From Sinomonas humi (GTDB taxonomy: Bacteria > Actinomycetota > Actinomycetes > Actinomycetales > Micrococcaceae): a stretch of DNA of 64,000 nucleotides. The notes under the pieces were generated by a model. It searched no databases, was not told the DNA's origin, and saw only the letters and a program-made list of their open reading frames with translations. This document shows positions 27,932 through 43,878 of the stretch, one piece after another. Location: positions 1 through 64,000 of the forward strand of contig NZ_JTDL01000082.1 of NCBI RefSeq assembly GCF_000802235.1, written 5' to 3'. The first letter of the stretch is position 1; every line of letters begins with the position of its first letter. The translations under genes and the position numbers were made by a program.

Positions 27932-28564
27932 CTAGCGCGCCGACTGGCGCGCGTGCGGGGTCAGGCCCATGAGTGAAACAAGCTCGTCTGCCGCGCGCCG
28001 GACGTCGTCATTGACGACGGTGAAATCGAACTCCGGTTCGGCAGCGAGTTCTATTTTAGCCGTTTCCAGCCTCGCCTGCTGTTCCTCGGGACTTTCGGTG
28101 CCGCGGCCGACGAGTCGGCGCACCATTTCCTCCCAGCTGGGAGGAGCCAGGAACACGAATCGTGCCTCGGGCATGGCAGCCTTGACCTGGCGCGCGCCCT
28201 GCAGATCGATCTCGAGGAGCACCGACTTGCCCTTGGCGATGGCCTCCTCGACGGATGCGCGGAGTGTGCCATAGCGATTCTGGCCATGCACGATTGCCCA
28301 CTCGAGGAAGGCGCCCTCTTCGATGAGCCGATCGAACTCCTCGGGGGACTTGAAGAAGTAGTGGACTCCCTCTTGCTCCCCGGGACGGGCAGGTCTCGTG
28401 GTAGCGGACACCGAGAGCCAGACCTCGGGATACGTATCGCGGATGTACGTGGAGACAGTCCCCTTGCCGACGGCGGTGGGTCCGGCGAGCACCGTGAGCC
28501 CTGTGTGCTTCGCAGCGCCTCCTGCGCGGCCTCCGTCAGTCGGTGCGCTCGTTGTACTGTCCAC
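27932..28564 (-). CDS. gmk: Guanylate kinase
   Basis: Gmk phosphorylates GMP to GDP. The 210-residue protein has the P-loop [11 protein letters not shown] (about 27-37), the GMP-binding [13 protein letters not shown] segment with VHYFF, and the lid region. An N-terminal extension of about 20 residues precedes the core. It is followed by rpoZ and preceded by mihF. Confidence 0.96.
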   Translation of the reverse strand: MDSTTSAPTDGGRAGGAAKHTGLTVLAGPTAVGKGTVSTYIRDTYPEVWLSVSATTRPARPGEQEGVHYFFKSPEEFDRLIEEGAFLEWAIVHGQNRYGTLRASVEEAIAKGKSVLLEIDLQGARQVKAAMPEARFVFLAPPSWEEMVRRLVGRGTESPEEQQARLETAKIELAAEPEFDFTVVNDDVRRAADELVSLMGLTPHARQSAR

Positions 28565-28667
28565 GCCTTGTCCCTAGCTCCCTCCGCCGTCGCTATGCGG
28601 CGTTGTCTTGTCGGTGCCCGATTCGCGCTGGGCACCATGCGGCTTGGGGACCAGCGTGCCCAAGCCG

Positions 28668-28985
28668 TCAGTCCGCTCTGAGAAAATCTATCAGCGCCCG
28701 GCGCTGATGGATGCCGAGGCCCCGGAGCCGCCGGCTTGCGGCAATGCCGAGCTGCTCGAGGATTGCGAGCGAGCGCACGGGGCCGATGCCGTGAAACGAC
28801 TCGAGGAGCTCCGTGACCTTGAGGCGAGCGAGGGCCTCGTCCTCGTCGGCTTGCTGGAAGAGCTCGGCCAGGCTCAGGCTTCCCGCTCTGATAGCCGACT
28901 TCGCTTCGGCTCGGCGCGCACGCGCAGCTGTCGCCTTGGATACGGCCCGGTTTCGTTCTTCAGCGGTCAAGGGGTTGAGTCCCAA
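28668..28985 (-). CDS. mihF: Mycobacterial-type integration host factor MihF
   Basis: Actinobacterial IHF is a small nucleoid-associated DNA-binding protein unrelated to enterobacterial IHF. The 105-residue product has a basic N-terminal half (KATAARARRAEAK), the conserved LLESFHGIGPVRSLAILEQLGI and a C-terminal helix. I take TTG 28985 as the start because GGGAGG lies 6 bases upstream and the family begins with LxPLTxEER; the frame is open to 29024. It lies between pyrF and gmk as in related genomes. Confidence 0.93.
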   Translation of the reverse strand: MGLNPLTAEERNRAVSKATAARARRAEAKSAIRAGSLSLAELFQQADEDEALARLKVTELLESFHGIGPVRSLAILEQLGIAASRRLRGLGIHQRRALIDFLRAD

Positions 28986-29114
28986 TGCTCGCCTCCCACG
29001 TAGATGTCGCGCGCACCCCCGCACGGATGCCTCCGAACCTAGTCCGCTAGCTCCAACGTGGCAATGCCGTCTCGAAGCCCGGAGCCCTCGCTGTGCAGCA
29101 ATCCCGAAGTCAGC

Positions 29115-29988
29115 TCAAGCCAGGTCGGCGAGAGTCCGTTCAGCCCGTTCGCGGAGACCGGAGCGGGATGGGCCGCCCGCGAGGATCTCCCGGCTGGATG
29201 TCCCCAGGACGCGAGGGGCGGCCGCCCCGAACGTCGCACGAAGGACGGCGCCCGTCGCTCCCTGAGCGCCGAGCCCCGGCGCGAGGATGGGACCGCCCAT
29301 CGCGGCCAGGTCGAGGCCGAGCCGCACGACGGCGTCTCCGACCGTCGCGCCGACCACGAGGCCCACGCTGCCGAACGGCTCGCCCGCATAGCGCGTGTTT
29401 TCCGCACCCGCTGCCTCACAGACGGTTTTGGCGACGGAGTGCTCGCCTCCCGTGTGCTGGATCGACGCTCCCTCCGGATTGGATGTCAGGGCGAGAACGA
29501 AGACCCCGCGCCCAGTCGCCGCGGCTGCGTCGAGGGCAGGCCTGAGGGACTCGAACCCGAGGTAGGGACTCAGCGTCACGGCATCGGCCGCAAGCGGAGA
29601 GCCTTCCCCGAGCCAGGCGTCGGAGTATGCCGCCATCGTCGAGCCGATGTCCCCGCGCTTGGCGTCCGCGATCGTCAGGACGCCGGCTTCCGCCGAGACC
29701 TCGAGGACGTCCTCAAGGACAGCGAGGCCGGCCGAGCCGTGGCGCTCGTAAAGCGCCACCTGCGGCTTGACGGCCGCGGCCAAATCCCCGACTGCCTCGA
29801 CGACGGCGAGGGAGAAGCGACGCAGCCCCTCGGCGTCGTCCGAAAGACCCCACGCCGACAGGAGCGACGGGTGCGGGTCGATACCCACGCACAATGGGCC
29901 TCGCGCGCCCATCGCAGAGGCGAGCCGCGCGCCGAAGGGCGCGCGGCTCGCCGCACGGCTCAGAGTCTGCTCCGCTCCGCGGCCCAGC

Positions 29989-29996
<8 letters not shown>
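29115..29996 (-). CDS. pyrF: Orotidine 5'-phosphate decarboxylase
   Basis: PyrF converts OMP to UMP, the last step of de novo pyrimidine synthesis. The 293-residue protein is the longer type found in actinobacteria, with [12 protein letters not shown] near 32-43 and the catalytic [10 protein letters not shown]. The start is GTG 29996, which overlaps the carB stop by 8 bases (GTGTCTGA); the open frame upstream is antisense-like Arg/Ser-rich sequence and not coding. Confidence 0.95.
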
Positions 29997-33335
<3,339 letters not shown>

Positions 33336-33336
<1 letters not shown>

Positions 33337-34532
33337 TACTTCGCTTCCTCGCTCTGAGAGGTCTTCTGGCTGTCCATGAGATCGATGAACCTGTCGAACA
33401 GGTAGGCGGCGTCATGGGGGCCTGCCGCCGCTTCGGGGTGGTATTGGACCGAGAAGGCGGGAATGTCGAGGCAGGCAAGGCCTTCGACAACCTGGTCATT
33501 GAGGCTCACATGGCTCACCTCGACGCGCCCGTAGCGCTCCTCGGGCGCTGGGGTCGGCCCATCGAGAGGGGCGTCAACCGCAAAGCCATGGTTCTGGGAC
33601 GTGATCTCGACCTTGCCAGTCCGACGGTCCAGGACCGGCTGGTTGATCCCCCGGTGGCCGTACCGGAGCTTGTAGGTGCCGAAGCCAAGTGCCCGGCCGA
33701 GGATCTGGTTGCCGAAGCAGATGCCGAAGTAGGGGATCTTCTCGTCCAGCACCGAACGGAGCAGCGCAACCTGCCCATCAGCCGTGGCGGGGTCACCGGG
33801 GCCGTTCGACATGAAGAATCCGTCAGGGCCGACAGCCTTGACGTCATCGAGCGTCGAGCTCGCAGGCAGGACGTGAACCCGCACGCCGCGCTCGGCGAAG
33901 CGGTGCGGCGTCATCGACTTGATGCCGAGGTCGACGGCGGCAATGGTGAAGCGCGGTTCGCCCTCCCAACCGTGGTCGCCGGGCTCCACGGTGTAGGACT
34001 CGTCCACGCTCACCTCTTCGGCGAGACGCGAGCCCTCCATCGGCGCGCTCCCGAGCACCTCGTCGAGCAGCTCCTTGTCGCTGCGCTCGGCGTCCGAGCC
34101 GGAGAAGATCCCGGCCCGCATTGTCCGGTGCTCCCGGAGGTGCCGAGTGATAGCACGCGTGTCGACGCCCTGGATGCCGACGACGCCCTGCCGCGCGAGT
34201 TCCTCGTCGAGGCTGCCCTCCGAGCGCCAGTTCGACGGGCGGCGCGCGGCGTCGCGGACGACGTAGCCCGCGACCCAGATGCGGCGCGATTCGGGATCTT
34301 CGGTGTTGACGCCTGTGTTGCCAATGTGGGGCGCCGTCTGCACGACGATCTGGCGATCGTAGGAGGGATCGGTGAGCGTCTCCTGGTACCCGGTCATGCC
34401 GGTCGCGAAGACCGCTTCGCCGAGGGTCGTGCCCACCGCGCCGTAGCTGCGACCGCGGAACATGCGCCCGTCCTCAAGCACCAGCACAGCGGGCGTGTTG
34501 TGGTTGGCCGCCCCGTTCGTCACATCAGTCAC
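33336..34532 (-). CDS. carA: Carbamoyl-phosphate synthase small subunit
   Basis: CarA is the glutaminase subunit feeding ammonia to CarB. The 398-residue protein has the CarA N-terminal domain ([19 protein letters not shown]) and a class I glutamine amidotransferase domain with the nucleophile Cys in [13 protein letters not shown] and the His-Glu pair in [13 protein letters not shown]. The 3-base gap to the PH-domain gene upstream and the 1-base overlap with carB show one operon. Confidence 0.97.
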
Positions 34533-34535
34533 TGT

Positions 34536-35069
34536 TCACTCTTCTTCCTGGTCTGCTGGCGCGCTGCCGTCCCGGCGTCCCGCACTCATGAGATCTTCGA
34601 TCGCTGCCACGAGGGCAGCCTTGTCTTCTGGTCGTCGGGTCCGGAACCCCGTGTCCAAGGCCTTGTCGCCGAGCCGCCACTCGAGCACCACAAGGCCGTT
34701 GCGCTCGACGAACTTCCCGGCCATCCCGCTGCCGAGCCGGACCTCCGCGAGATCCCCGGCGGGGACCCACAGCGGGCCGGATCCCGCTCGGTCGAAGAGG
34801 ACCCCGCCGTCGCACACCACGGCGTCGGCACGCGTTCGGATCCCGAGTCCATGGACCGCAATCCGGTCGAGCCAGTCTCCCGCCGCCGTCGTCGTGACGT
34901 ATTGCCCCTCGGCCCGGAAGCGCAGGCCGCCGGGATCGTCCGGGAAGGGAATCGGCGAGGGCACGTCGGCCTGTCGGCGCCTGCGTGCGCGCCAGCCCAA
35001 GGAGACGAGCAGCACGAGAAGCCCGACGAAGATGACCGACGTGACAAACGTCAGGAGGTGATCGCTCAC
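34536..35069 (-). CDS. Membrane-anchored PH-like domain protein of the pyr operon
   Basis: The 177-residue protein has one N-terminal membrane span at about 8-25 ([19 protein letters not shown]), a basic stop-transfer (RARRRR) and a soluble domain that looks like the bacterial PH-like transporter-type family. Homologous genes are found at this place in actinobacterial pyr operons, including mycobacteria, but I know of no proven function. The start overlaps the pyrC stop by 4 bases (GTGA), and it ends 3 bases before carA. Confidence 0.85.
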   Translation of the reverse strand: MSDHLLTFVTSVIFVGLLVLLVSLGWRARRRRQADVPSPIPFPDDPGGLRFRAEGQYVTTTAAGDWLDRIAVHGLGIRTRADAVVCDGGVLFDRAGSGPLWVPAGDLAEVRLGSGMAGKFVERNGLVVLEWRLGDKALDTGFRTRRPEDKAALVAAIEDLMSAGRRDGSAPADQEEE

Positions 35070-36430
35070 TGCGCCACCACTGGGGCTGCCTGCGGATGCG
35101 GGGCGTTGAGCGCCCCGTCGAGGACCGTCGGATGCCCACGGAAGAACGTCGCAACGACCCGCCCTGGCAGCTCGCGGCCCACGAACGGGGAGTTCCGCCC
35201 CTTCGTCGCCTGTCTCGAGGGATCAACCGTCCACCGTGCGGACGGATCCACGAGGGTGATGTTCGCAGCCTCGCCCTCCGCGAGAGGCCGCCCCTGATCC
35301 GCAACACGCCCGATCTTCGAAGGGACGACCGACATCGCCTCGGCGACCCGTGCCCAATCCATGAGGCCGCTCTCGACCATCGTGTGCTGCACGACCGAAA
35401 GCGCTGTTTCGAGGCCGGTCATGCCCATCGCCGCCTGCGCCCACTCGCATTCCTTGTGCTCGCTCGGGTGTGGGGCGTGGTCGGTGCCGACGACGTCGAT
35501 CGTGCCATCGGCGAGGGCCTCCCGGAGCGCCTCCACGTCCTCCTGTGTGCGGAGGGGCGGATTCACCTTGTAAACAGGGTCGTAGCTTCGCACGAGCTCG
35601 TCCGTGAGCCACAGGTGGTGGGGCGTGACCTCGGCGGTGACCGAGATGCCACGCGACTTCGCCCACCGGATGATCTCGACCGATCCTGCCGTCGAGACAT
35701 GGCACACGTGGAGGCGCGATCCGACGTGCTGCGCAAGAAGGACGTCCCGCGCGATGATGCTCTCCTCCGCGACTGCCGGCCAGCCCGGAAGACCGAGCAC
35801 CGCCGAGACGACGCCTTCGTTCATCTGGGCGCCCGCTGTGAGGCGCGGCTCCTGCGCGTGCTGGGCCACGACGCCGTCGAACGCCTTGACGTACTCGAGC
35901 GCGCGCCGCATGAGCACGGGATCGTGGACGCACATTCCGTCGTCCGAGAACATCCGGACCTGCGCGGCCGAGCTCGCCATGGCCCCGATCTCCGCCAGCT
36001 GCTCGCCGGCAAGGCCGACGGTCACTGCCCCGACGGGGCGGACGTCCACCCACCCTGCCCTGCGGCCAAGGCTGTGGACCTGTTCGACGACGCCCGCCGT
36101 ATCCGCCACTGGGCTGCTGTTGGCCATCGCATGGACGGCGGTGTAGCCGCCGAGCGCCGCGGCCCGCGACCCGGTCTCGACGGTCTCTGCGTCCTCCCGT
36201 CCCGGTTCGCGCAGGTGAGTGTGCACGTCAACCAGGCCCGGAAGCGCGACGAGCCCTTCGGCGTCGACCACCGTCGCTCCAGGCGCGCCTGCAATGCTGC
36301 CGACCTGGGCGATGCGTCCGTCTTCGACGAGGAGGTCGACTCGCTCGCGTCCTAGCAGTGACGCCCCGCGGAGAAGGTAGCGGGCGCTGCTCGAGGCTGA
36401 GGCGCCTGAGGCGTTGGTCGGAGTGGTCAT
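35066..36430 (-). CDS. pyrC: Dihydroorotase
   Basis: PyrC closes N-carbamoyl-aspartate to dihydroorotate. The 454-residue amidohydrolase has the metal site [10 protein letters not shown] near 60-69, PHH in [11 protein letters not shown] and the catalytic Asp in [17 protein letters not shown] 36430 overlaps the pyrB stop by 4 bases (ATGA). A longer open frame upstream overlaps pyrB antisense to nothing recognisable and is rejected. Confidence 0.97.
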   Translation of the reverse strand: MTTPTNASGASASSSARYLLRGASLLGRERVDLLVEDGRIAQVGSIAGAPGATVVDAEGLVALPGLVDVHTHLREPGREDAETVETGSRAAALGGYTAVHAMANSSPVADTAGVVEQVHSLGRRAGWVDVRPVGAVTVGLAGEQLAEIGAMASSAAQVRMFSDDGMCVHDPVLMRRALEYVKAFDGVVAQHAQEPRLTAGAQMNEGVVSAVLGLPGWPAVAEESIIARDVLLAQHVGSRLHVCHVSTAGSVEIIRWAKSRGISVTAEVTPHHLWLTDELVRSYDPVYKVNPPLRTQEDVEALREALADGTIDVVGTDHAPHPSEHKECEWAQAAMGMTGLETALSVVQHTMVESGLMDWARVAEAMSVVPSKIGRVADQGRPLAEGEAANITLVDPSARWTVDPSRQATKGRNSPFVGRELPGRVVATFFRGHPTVLDGALNAPHPQAAPVVAQ

Positions 36431-37398
36431 CGGGCAGACTCCTTCGCGGACATGAGCAGATACAGGACAGCCATTCGCACCGAGACTCCGTTGGCAACCT
36501 GGCGCAGCACCTGCGAGCGGTCGGAGTCGGCGGCCGTCGACGAGATTTCGAGGCCTCGGACCATCGGCCCGGGGTGGAGGATCACCGTGTCCTTGAATGC
36601 GGGCGTGTCGAAGCGGTCGAACCTCTCGTCCCCGAGCCCCCAAAGCCGCGAGTACTCGGCAGTCGAAGGGAAGTACGAGGCGTTCATCCGCTCGGCCTGG
36701 ACGCGGAGCATCATGACGGCGTCCGGTGCCTGATCGAGCGCCGCGTCGAGGTCGTAGCTCACTGCACACGGCCAGTGCTCGACGCCGATCGGCAGGAGGG
36801 TGGGCGGCGCGACGAGGGTCACACGCGCACCGAGCGTCGTGAGAAGCCACACGTTCGACCGCGCAACGCGCGAGTGCAGGATGTCGCCCACGATGACGAC
36901 GTGGGCACCCGCGAGATCGGCGCCGGCGGACGGCGTCCCTGCGACGCGCGCAAGGTGGCGCCTGAGCGTGAAGGCATCGAGCAGGGCTTGGGTCGGGTGC
37001 TCGTGGGTGCCGTCGCCCGCATTGACCACCGCGGCCTGGATCCAGTCCGTCACCGCGAGCCGATGGGGCGCGCCCGCGGCGGAATGGCGGATGACGACGG
37101 CGTCGGCGCCGATCGCCTCAAGCGTCTGCGCAGTGTCCTTGAGCGACTCGCCCTTGGAGACCGAGGAGCCCTTGGCCGCGAAGTTGATGACGTCGGCCGA
37201 GAGCCGCTTGGCCGCAGCCTCGAACGAGATCCGCGTGCGCGTCGAATCCTCGAAGAAGAGGTTGACGACCGTCCGGCCCCGCAGCGCAGGGAGCTTGCGG
37301 ACCTCCCGGTCATTGACCGCAGCCATCTCCTCGGCGGTGTCGAGGATGCCGATGGCATCGCCGGGCGTGAGGTCACGAGTTGAGAGGAGGTGTTTCAT
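36427..37398 (-). CDS. pyrB: Aspartate carbamoyltransferase catalytic subunit
   Basis: PyrB condenses carbamoyl phosphate with aspartate. The 323-residue protein begins [16 protein letters not shown] and has the carbamoyl-phosphate loop [11 protein letters not shown] (about 51-61), the [12 protein letters not shown] segment and [11 protein letters not shown]. Neither a regulatory PyrI subunit nor an inactive PyrC partner is present here. It overlaps pyrR and pyrC by 4 bases each. Confidence 0.97.
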   Translation of the reverse strand: MKHLLSTRDLTPGDAIGILDTAEEMAAVNDREVRKLPALRGRTVVNLFFEDSTRTRISFEAAAKRLSADVINFAAKGSSVSKGESLKDTAQTLEAIGADAVVIRHSAAGAPHRLAVTDWIQAAVVNAGDGTHEHPTQALLDAFTLRRHLARVAGTPSAGADLAGAHVVIVGDILHSRVARSNVWLLTTLGARVTLVAPPTLLPIGVEHWPCAVSYDLDAALDQAPDAVMMLRVQAERMNASYFPSTAEYSRLWGLGDERFDRFDTPAFKDTVILHPGPMVRGLEISSTAADSDRSQVLRQVANGVSVRMAVLYLLMSAKESAR

Positions 37399-38048
37399 CG
37401 GGTTCGCTCCTCCGTCTCGGCGCCCGCAGGGGACTCGATCGCCACGTGGTCCTCGAGGAAGCTCGCATCGGCGGGACCGTCGGTTTCGGCAAGCCGCACC
37501 CGTACCTTCTCCGCGGCAGAGGTGGGCAGATTCTTGCCCACATGGTCCGCTCGGATCGGCAGCTCCCGGTGCCCCCGGTCCACGAGGACGGCTAGCCGCA
37601 CGATGCGCGGGCGGCCGAGGTCCACTAGCGCGTCGAGTGCCGCGCGGATCGTCCTCCCGGAGTACAGGACGTCGTCGACGAGGACGACGACCTTGTCATC
37701 GATCCCCTGAGCCGGGAGCCTCGTGGGAGAAGGTGGGCGCGTGGGCTGCCTGGAGAGGTCGTCGCGGAACATCGTGATGTCGAGCTGGCCGACGATCTGC
37801 TCAGCTGCGATGCTCGGATCCGCGGCGGCGAGCTTGCGCGCGAGCCTGACGGCCAGCGGGAAGCCGCGGCGGGGAATGCCGAGGAGGACAAGATCCTGAG
37901 GGCCCTTGTTGGCCTCGAGGATTTCATGCGCAATGCGCGTGAGGGCGCGATCGATATCCGCTGCGCTCAGGACGACGCGGCCCGAGAGCGCGTTCTGCGC
38001 TGGGGCTGCGGTCCGTGACGCTCCGTTGTCTGCTGCGGCTGTTGCCAA
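37395..38048 (-). CDS. pyrR: Bifunctional pyr operon regulator / uracil phosphoribosyltransferase PyrR
   Basis: PyrR senses UMP/UTP and binds pyr mRNA; it also has weak UPRTase activity. The 217-residue product contains [16 protein letters not shown] and the PRPP-binding [14 protein letters not shown] (about 138-151). I choose TTG 38048, with AAAGGGG 6 bases upstream, over GTG 38072, because the GTG lies inside a sequence that matches the PyrR recognition loop. It is the first gene of the pyrR-pyrB-pyrC-PH-carA-carB-pyrF run, each overlapping or nearly touching the next. Confidence 0.93.
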   Translation of the reverse strand: MATAAADNGASRTAAPAQNALSGRVVLSAADIDRALTRIAHEILEANKGPQDLVLLGIPRRGFPLAVRLARKLAAADPSIAAEQIVGQLDITMFRDDLSRQPTRPPSPTRLPAQGIDDKVVVLVDDVLYSGRTIRAALDALVDLGRPRIVRLAVLVDRGHRELPIRADHVGKNLPTSAAEKVRVRLAETDGPADASFLEDHVAIESPAGAETEERTR

Positions 38049-38059
38049 GGCAGACCCCT

Positions 38060-38081
38060 TTCCCCGCCTCACAGGACGGAA
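38060..38081 (-). promoter_or_regulatory. PyrR-binding loop in the pyrR leader
   Basis: On the minus strand the site reads TTCC, then GTCCTGTGAGGC, then GGGGAA, so the ends can pair (UUCC/GGAA) around a loop matching the conserved PyrR target RUCCNGNGAGGY. Its 3' side overlaps the AAAGGGG ribosome-binding site of TTG 38048. PyrR bound with UMP would then block translation, the mode proposed for mycobacteria; the mode is inference, the sequence match is direct. Confidence 0.7.
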
Positions 38082-38084
38082 TTA

Positions 38085-38112
38085 AAAAGGATGTGAAGGC
38101 TGAACCGCCTTC
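38085..38112 (-). terminator. Small hairpin with T-run ahead of pyrR
   Basis: GAAGGC, loop GGTTCA and GCCTTC form a 6-bp stem on the minus strand, followed after ACATCC by TTTTT. It lies just upstream of the PyrR loop. It may be a weak terminator or part of the leader; a TAGCTT -10-like box at 38114-38119 would place the transcript start close to it, so I am unsure. Confidence 0.35.
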
Positions 38113-38211
38113 AAAGCTATCACAGGGCAGGGATGACCCAGCGGCCGATGTGGGCCACGGAACATTCCAACGCTCCCCCGCGCCCTAAGGGCCCCAAGCT
38201 AGCCTTGGGGC

Positions 38212-39390
38212 ATGACGAGCAACGCGCCGTGGCCGCCGCCAGCCGGGCGCCCCGGACTTCCGCCGCAGGTCCTCTGGGATATGCCGGCCCCGCCACAGCC
38301 GCCCCGCCCGCGGAAGCCGGGCCTCACCGCACTCTTGCTGGCCGGCGGGGTCCTCGTCCTTGCAGGCCTGGCGCTCGTGGTGCCGTTCCTGCTTTCCTCG
38401 ACCGGGACCGGCGGGCTCGCGATCGGCTTCGTGCTCTCCCTCGTGCCCTTGGCGATCGTTCTCGGCACGGTCGCATTCGTGGACCGCTGGGAGCCCGAGC
38501 CCAAGCGTCTGCTTGCGTTCGCACTTGCCTGGGGGTCCGTCGTCGCCGTCGCTACCACGACGCTTGCCCAGCCAGTCTTCATGGCTGTCTTCGCGCCGAT
38601 GAACGCCGATCGTGATGCGACGCTGTCCTTCCTTGCGACTGTCGAGGCGCCGTTTGTCGAAGAGGTCTCAAAGGGGATCGGCCTGCTCGTGCTCTTCCTC
38701 GCCGCACGCAAGTACTTCGACGGTCCGGTCGACGGCATCGTCTACGGGATGACGATCGCTGCCGGCTTCGCCTTCACCGAGAACATCCTGTACTTCGGGA
38801 GGGCGTTTGCCAACGGAGGGGGCTCCGCGAGCGGGCTGGTCGTCGTGTTCATGCTGCGGGGCATCCTCTCGCCCTTCACGCATGCGATGTTCACGGGAAC
38901 GCTTGGCGCCGCTCTCGGCTTCGCTGCCAGACGGTGGAACGCAGGCCTCGGCATCGTGGCCTTCGTCGTCGGGCTGATCCCCGCGATGTTCCTCCACCAC
39001 TTGTGGAACAGCTCGGGCGACAGCTTCTTCTTCCTGTACGTCGCCGTCCAGATTCCGCTCTTCTGCGTTGCCGTCGCGGGGATCTACCTCCTCCGCCGCG
39101 CTGACGCCCGGCTGACGCACCGGCGGCTGACGGAGTACGCCGTCGCCGGTTGGTTCACCCCGCTCGAGGTCGACATGCTCGCGACGCCGCGAGGCAGGAG
39201 GGCCGGGATTCGCTGGGCGGCCTCCCGCGGGCGCGCACCCGCCATGCGACAGTTCATCCGCGTTGCCACCGAGCTGGCCTATAGCCGGCAGCGCGCCGTG
39301 AGCGGACGCGACCTCGCGGGCTATGCCCTCGCAGAGAAGGGCTACTTGGACGAAGCGGGCCGGCTCAGGCAGGCGATTGTCGCTCCCTGA
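38212..39390 (+). CDS. PrsW family intramembrane metalloprotease-like protein
   Basis: PrsW proteins are multi-span membrane proteases; in Bacillus PrsW cleaves an anti-sigma factor. The 392-residue protein has a Pro-rich N-terminal tail, about eight membrane spans between 38 and 290, and the three family motifs: EEVSKG near 147-152, GFAFTENILYF near 182-192 with the Glu-Asn pair, and HHLWN near 263. The last 100 residues are cytoplasmic and basic. The substrate is unknown and no anti-sigma gene is adjacent. It is divergent from pyrR. Confidence 0.88.
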   Translation: MTSNAPWPPPAGRPGLPPQVLWDMPAPPQPPRPRKPGLTALLLAGGVLVLAGLALVVPFLLSSTGTGGLAIGFVLSLVPLAIVLGTVAFVDRWEPEPKRLLAFALAWGSVVAVATTTLAQPVFMAVFAPMNADRDATLSFLATVEAPFVEEVSKGIGLLVLFLAARKYFDGPVDGIVYGMTIAAGFAFTENILYFGRAFANGGGSASGLVVVFMLRGILSPFTHAMFTGTLGAALGFAARRWNAGLGIVAFVVGLIPAMFLHHLWNSSGDSFFFLYVAVQIPLFCVAVAGIYLLRRADARLTHRRLTEYAVAGWFTPLEVDMLATPRGRRAGIRWAASRGRAPAMRQFIRVATELAYSRQRAVSGRDLAGYALAEKGYLDEAGRLRQAIVAP

Positions 39391-39404
39391 ACCGGCCCGC
39401 TTCG
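39351..39404. terminator. Possible bidirectional terminator between prsW-type gene and nusB
   Basis: A perfect 13-bp inverted repeat, CGAAGCGGGCCGG (39351-39363) and its complement (39392-39404), is separated by 28 bases that include the stop of the protease gene. It lies between two convergent genes 33 bases apart. There is no T-run on either side. Confidence 0.45.
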
Positions 39405-39423
39405 GCCTAGTACTGTGCCGCCC

Positions 39424-39834
39424 TCAGGCGAGCAGCGTCGGCTTGAGCGACTGGAGACGCCCGAGGAGCCCGTTCACGAATGCCGGAGAGTCGTCGGTGG
39501 ACATCGTGCGCGCGAGCGCTACTGCCTCGCTCACCGCGACGCCGTCCGGAACCTCGTCGTTGAACAGCAACTCCCACGTGCCGATCCGCAGGATCACGCG
39601 ATCGACGGCGGGCATCCGCTCAAGCGTCCAGCCTTGCGCGTAGGTGCGCAGGATCTCGTCGATCTGGCCCTGCTTCTCGACCACGCCCGAGACGATTTCC
39701 TCGGTGTACGGATTGATCTGCTGGTCCGTCCGCTCGCGGCGCCGCTGGATGACTTCAGAGGGCGCGACCGAGCGCTGCTCAGCCTCGAAGAGGATGTCGA
39801 GGGCCCGGCTTCGGGCCTTGCCGCGGGCGCTCAC
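39424..39834 (-). CDS. nusB: Transcription antitermination factor NusB
   Basis: NusB binds boxA RNA with S10 (NusE) in rRNA antitermination. The 136-residue all-helical protein begins with SARGKARSRALDILFEAE and has GVVEKQGQIDEIL and TWELLFNDEVPDGVAVSEAV-type family segments. The GTG start shares one base with the efp stop (TAGTG). Confidence 0.95.
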   Translation of the reverse strand: MSARGKARSRALDILFEAEQRSVAPSEVIQRRRERTDQQINPYTEEIVSGVVEKQGQIDEILRTYAQGWTLERMPAVDRVILRIGTWELLFNDEVPDGVAVSEAVALARTMSTDDSPAFVNGLLGRLQSLKPTLLA

Positions 39835-40397
39835 TAGTCGTTGACACGTCCCAGGTAGCTGCCGTCGCGCGTGTCGACCTTGACCTTGGTACCGGTTTCC
39901 AGGAATAGCGGAACCTGGATCTCGTATCCGGTCTCGAGCGTCGCCGGCTTCGTGCCAGCGGAGGAGCGGTCGCCCTGAAGGCCCGGCTCCGTGTACGTGA
40001 TCTCGAGGGTCACGCTCGGCGGGAGCTCGATGTAGAGCGGAGCACCCTCGTTGAGCGCGATGAGCACATTCTGGTTCTCGAGCATGAAGTTCGCCGCGTC
40101 GCCCACGGCTTCAGCCGAGATGTGGATCTGGTCGTAGTCCTCCGTGTCCATGAACACGAAGTCGGTGCCGTCCTTGTAGAGGTACTGGTAGTCGCGCCGA
40201 TCCACGGTCGCGGTGTCAATCTTCGCGCCAGCGTTGAACGTGCGGTCGACGACCTTGCCGGACGTGATGTTGCGCATCTTCGTGCGCACGAACGCGCCGC
40301 CCTTGCCCGGCTTGACGTGCTGGAACTCGATGATGTTCCACAGCTGGCCGTCAATCTTCAGCACGGTGCCGTTCTTGATGTCGTTGGTCGTTGCCAC
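39834..40397 (-). CDS. efp: Elongation factor P
   Basis: EF-P rescues ribosomes stalled at polyproline stretches. The 187-residue protein has three beta-barrel domains and the functional loop VKPGKGGAF with Lys near position 32 at the tip. In Corynebacterium the loop PGKGP works without modification of the lysine; here the second proline is glycine. The C-terminal signature starts near LPPSVTLEI. It is followed by nusB. Confidence 0.96.
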   Translation of the reverse strand: MATTNDIKNGTVLKIDGQLWNIIEFQHVKPGKGGAFVRTKMRNITSGKVVDRTFNAGAKIDTATVDRRDYQYLYKDGTDFVFMDTEDYDQIHISAEAVGDAANFMLENQNVLIALNEGAPLYIELPPSVTLEITYTEPGLQGDRSSAGTKPATLETGYEIQVPLFLETGTKVKVDTRDGSYLGRVND

Positions 40398-40472
40398 GTA
40401 TCCCTCTCATGTCTGCGTGCTGGCGCCACTGAGACAGGGGCCAGCAGCACGCGCGGAAATCCGGGGTCTATT

Positions 40473-42652
<2,180 letters not shown>

Positions 42653-42656
<4 letters not shown>

Positions 42657-43852
42657 CGCGTGATCGAATCCATTTCGGCGGGAATGTTCTCAAGGAAGGA
42701 CTCGAGATTGCGCTTGGTCTCGACGACGGAGTCCCCGCCGAACTTCTCGAGAACGGCCTGGGCGAGGACGAGGGCAACCATGGCCTCGGCAACCACGCCC
42801 GCAGCAGGTACGGCACACACGTCCGAACGCTGATGGTGGGCCTTCGCGGCCTCGCCCGTCGCGATGTCGATCGTGCCGAGCGCGCGAGGCACCGTTGCGA
42901 TGGGCTTCATGGCAGCGCGCACGCGCAGCACGTCACCGATGCTCATGCCGCCCTCGATGCCGCCGGCGCGGTTAGTCGAACGCACGATCTTGCCGTAGGC
43001 GTCGCGGACGATCTCGTCATGGGCCCTCGAACCGCGACGTGCCGCAGTGCGGAAGCCGTCGCCGACCTCGACCCCCTTGATGGCCTGGATGCCCATGAGG
43101 GCGCCGGCGAGCCGCGCGTCGAGACGGCGGTCCCAATGCACGTAGCTCCCGAGGCCCGGCGGGAGGCCATAGGCGAGGACCTCGACGACGCCGCCGAGGG
43201 TCTCGCCTTCCTTGTGGGCAGCATCGACCTCGGCGACCATCGCCGTCGATGTCTCCGGATCGAAGCAGCGCAGCGGGTCGGCGTCGAGGGCATCGACGTC
43301 GGACGGCAGCGGAAGCGCGGCGTCCTCGGGTACGGCTACCGCGGCGATCTGGGTTGTGTGGCTCACGAGCTCGATCCCGAGCTGGCGGAGGAAGTTGGCG
43401 GCAACGGTCCCGAGCGCGACCCGGGCCGCGGTCTCCCTCGCCGACGCACGCTCGAGCACCGGACGCGCTTCCTCGAAGCCGTATTTCTGCATGCCCGTGA
43501 AGTCTGCGTGCCCCGGGCGCGGCCGCGTGAGGGGCGCATTCCGGGCGACCCCCTCGAGCACGTCCGGGTCAATCGGATCGGCCGACATGACCTGCTCCCA
43601 CTTGGGCCACTCCGTGTTGCCCACTTGGATCGCGACGGGGCCGCCCTGAGTCAGTCCATGCCGAACGCCCCCGACGAGAGTCACCTCGTCCTGCTCGAAC
43701 TTCATCCGGGCACCGCGGCCGTAGCCGAGGCGGCGGCGTGCGAGTGCTCGGCGTACGTCCTCACTCGTCAGCTCGACCCCTGCCGGAAGCCCCTCGACGA
43801 TCCCAACGAGTGCCGGACCATGCGATTCCCCGGCGGTCAACCAACGCAACAT
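42653..43852 (-). CDS. aroC: Chorismate synthase
   Basis: AroC makes chorismate from EPSP using reduced FMN. The 399-residue protein begins [17 protein letters not shown], the family signature, and includes [15 protein letters not shown], the [18 protein letters not shown] helix region and [15 protein letters not shown] place the start at the ATG 43852, with AGGA 8 bases upstream; ATG 43861 three codons earlier is also possible. Confidence 0.97.
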
Positions 43853-43878
43853 GCCATCCATCCTGCCATGCGGCCCCG

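Noticed and set aside
35066-36850. Extended pyrC reading upstream to 36850
   Set aside because: The extra N-terminal part overlaps pyrB in another frame and is Arg/Pro-rich; ATG 36430 with a 4-base overlap fits the operon.
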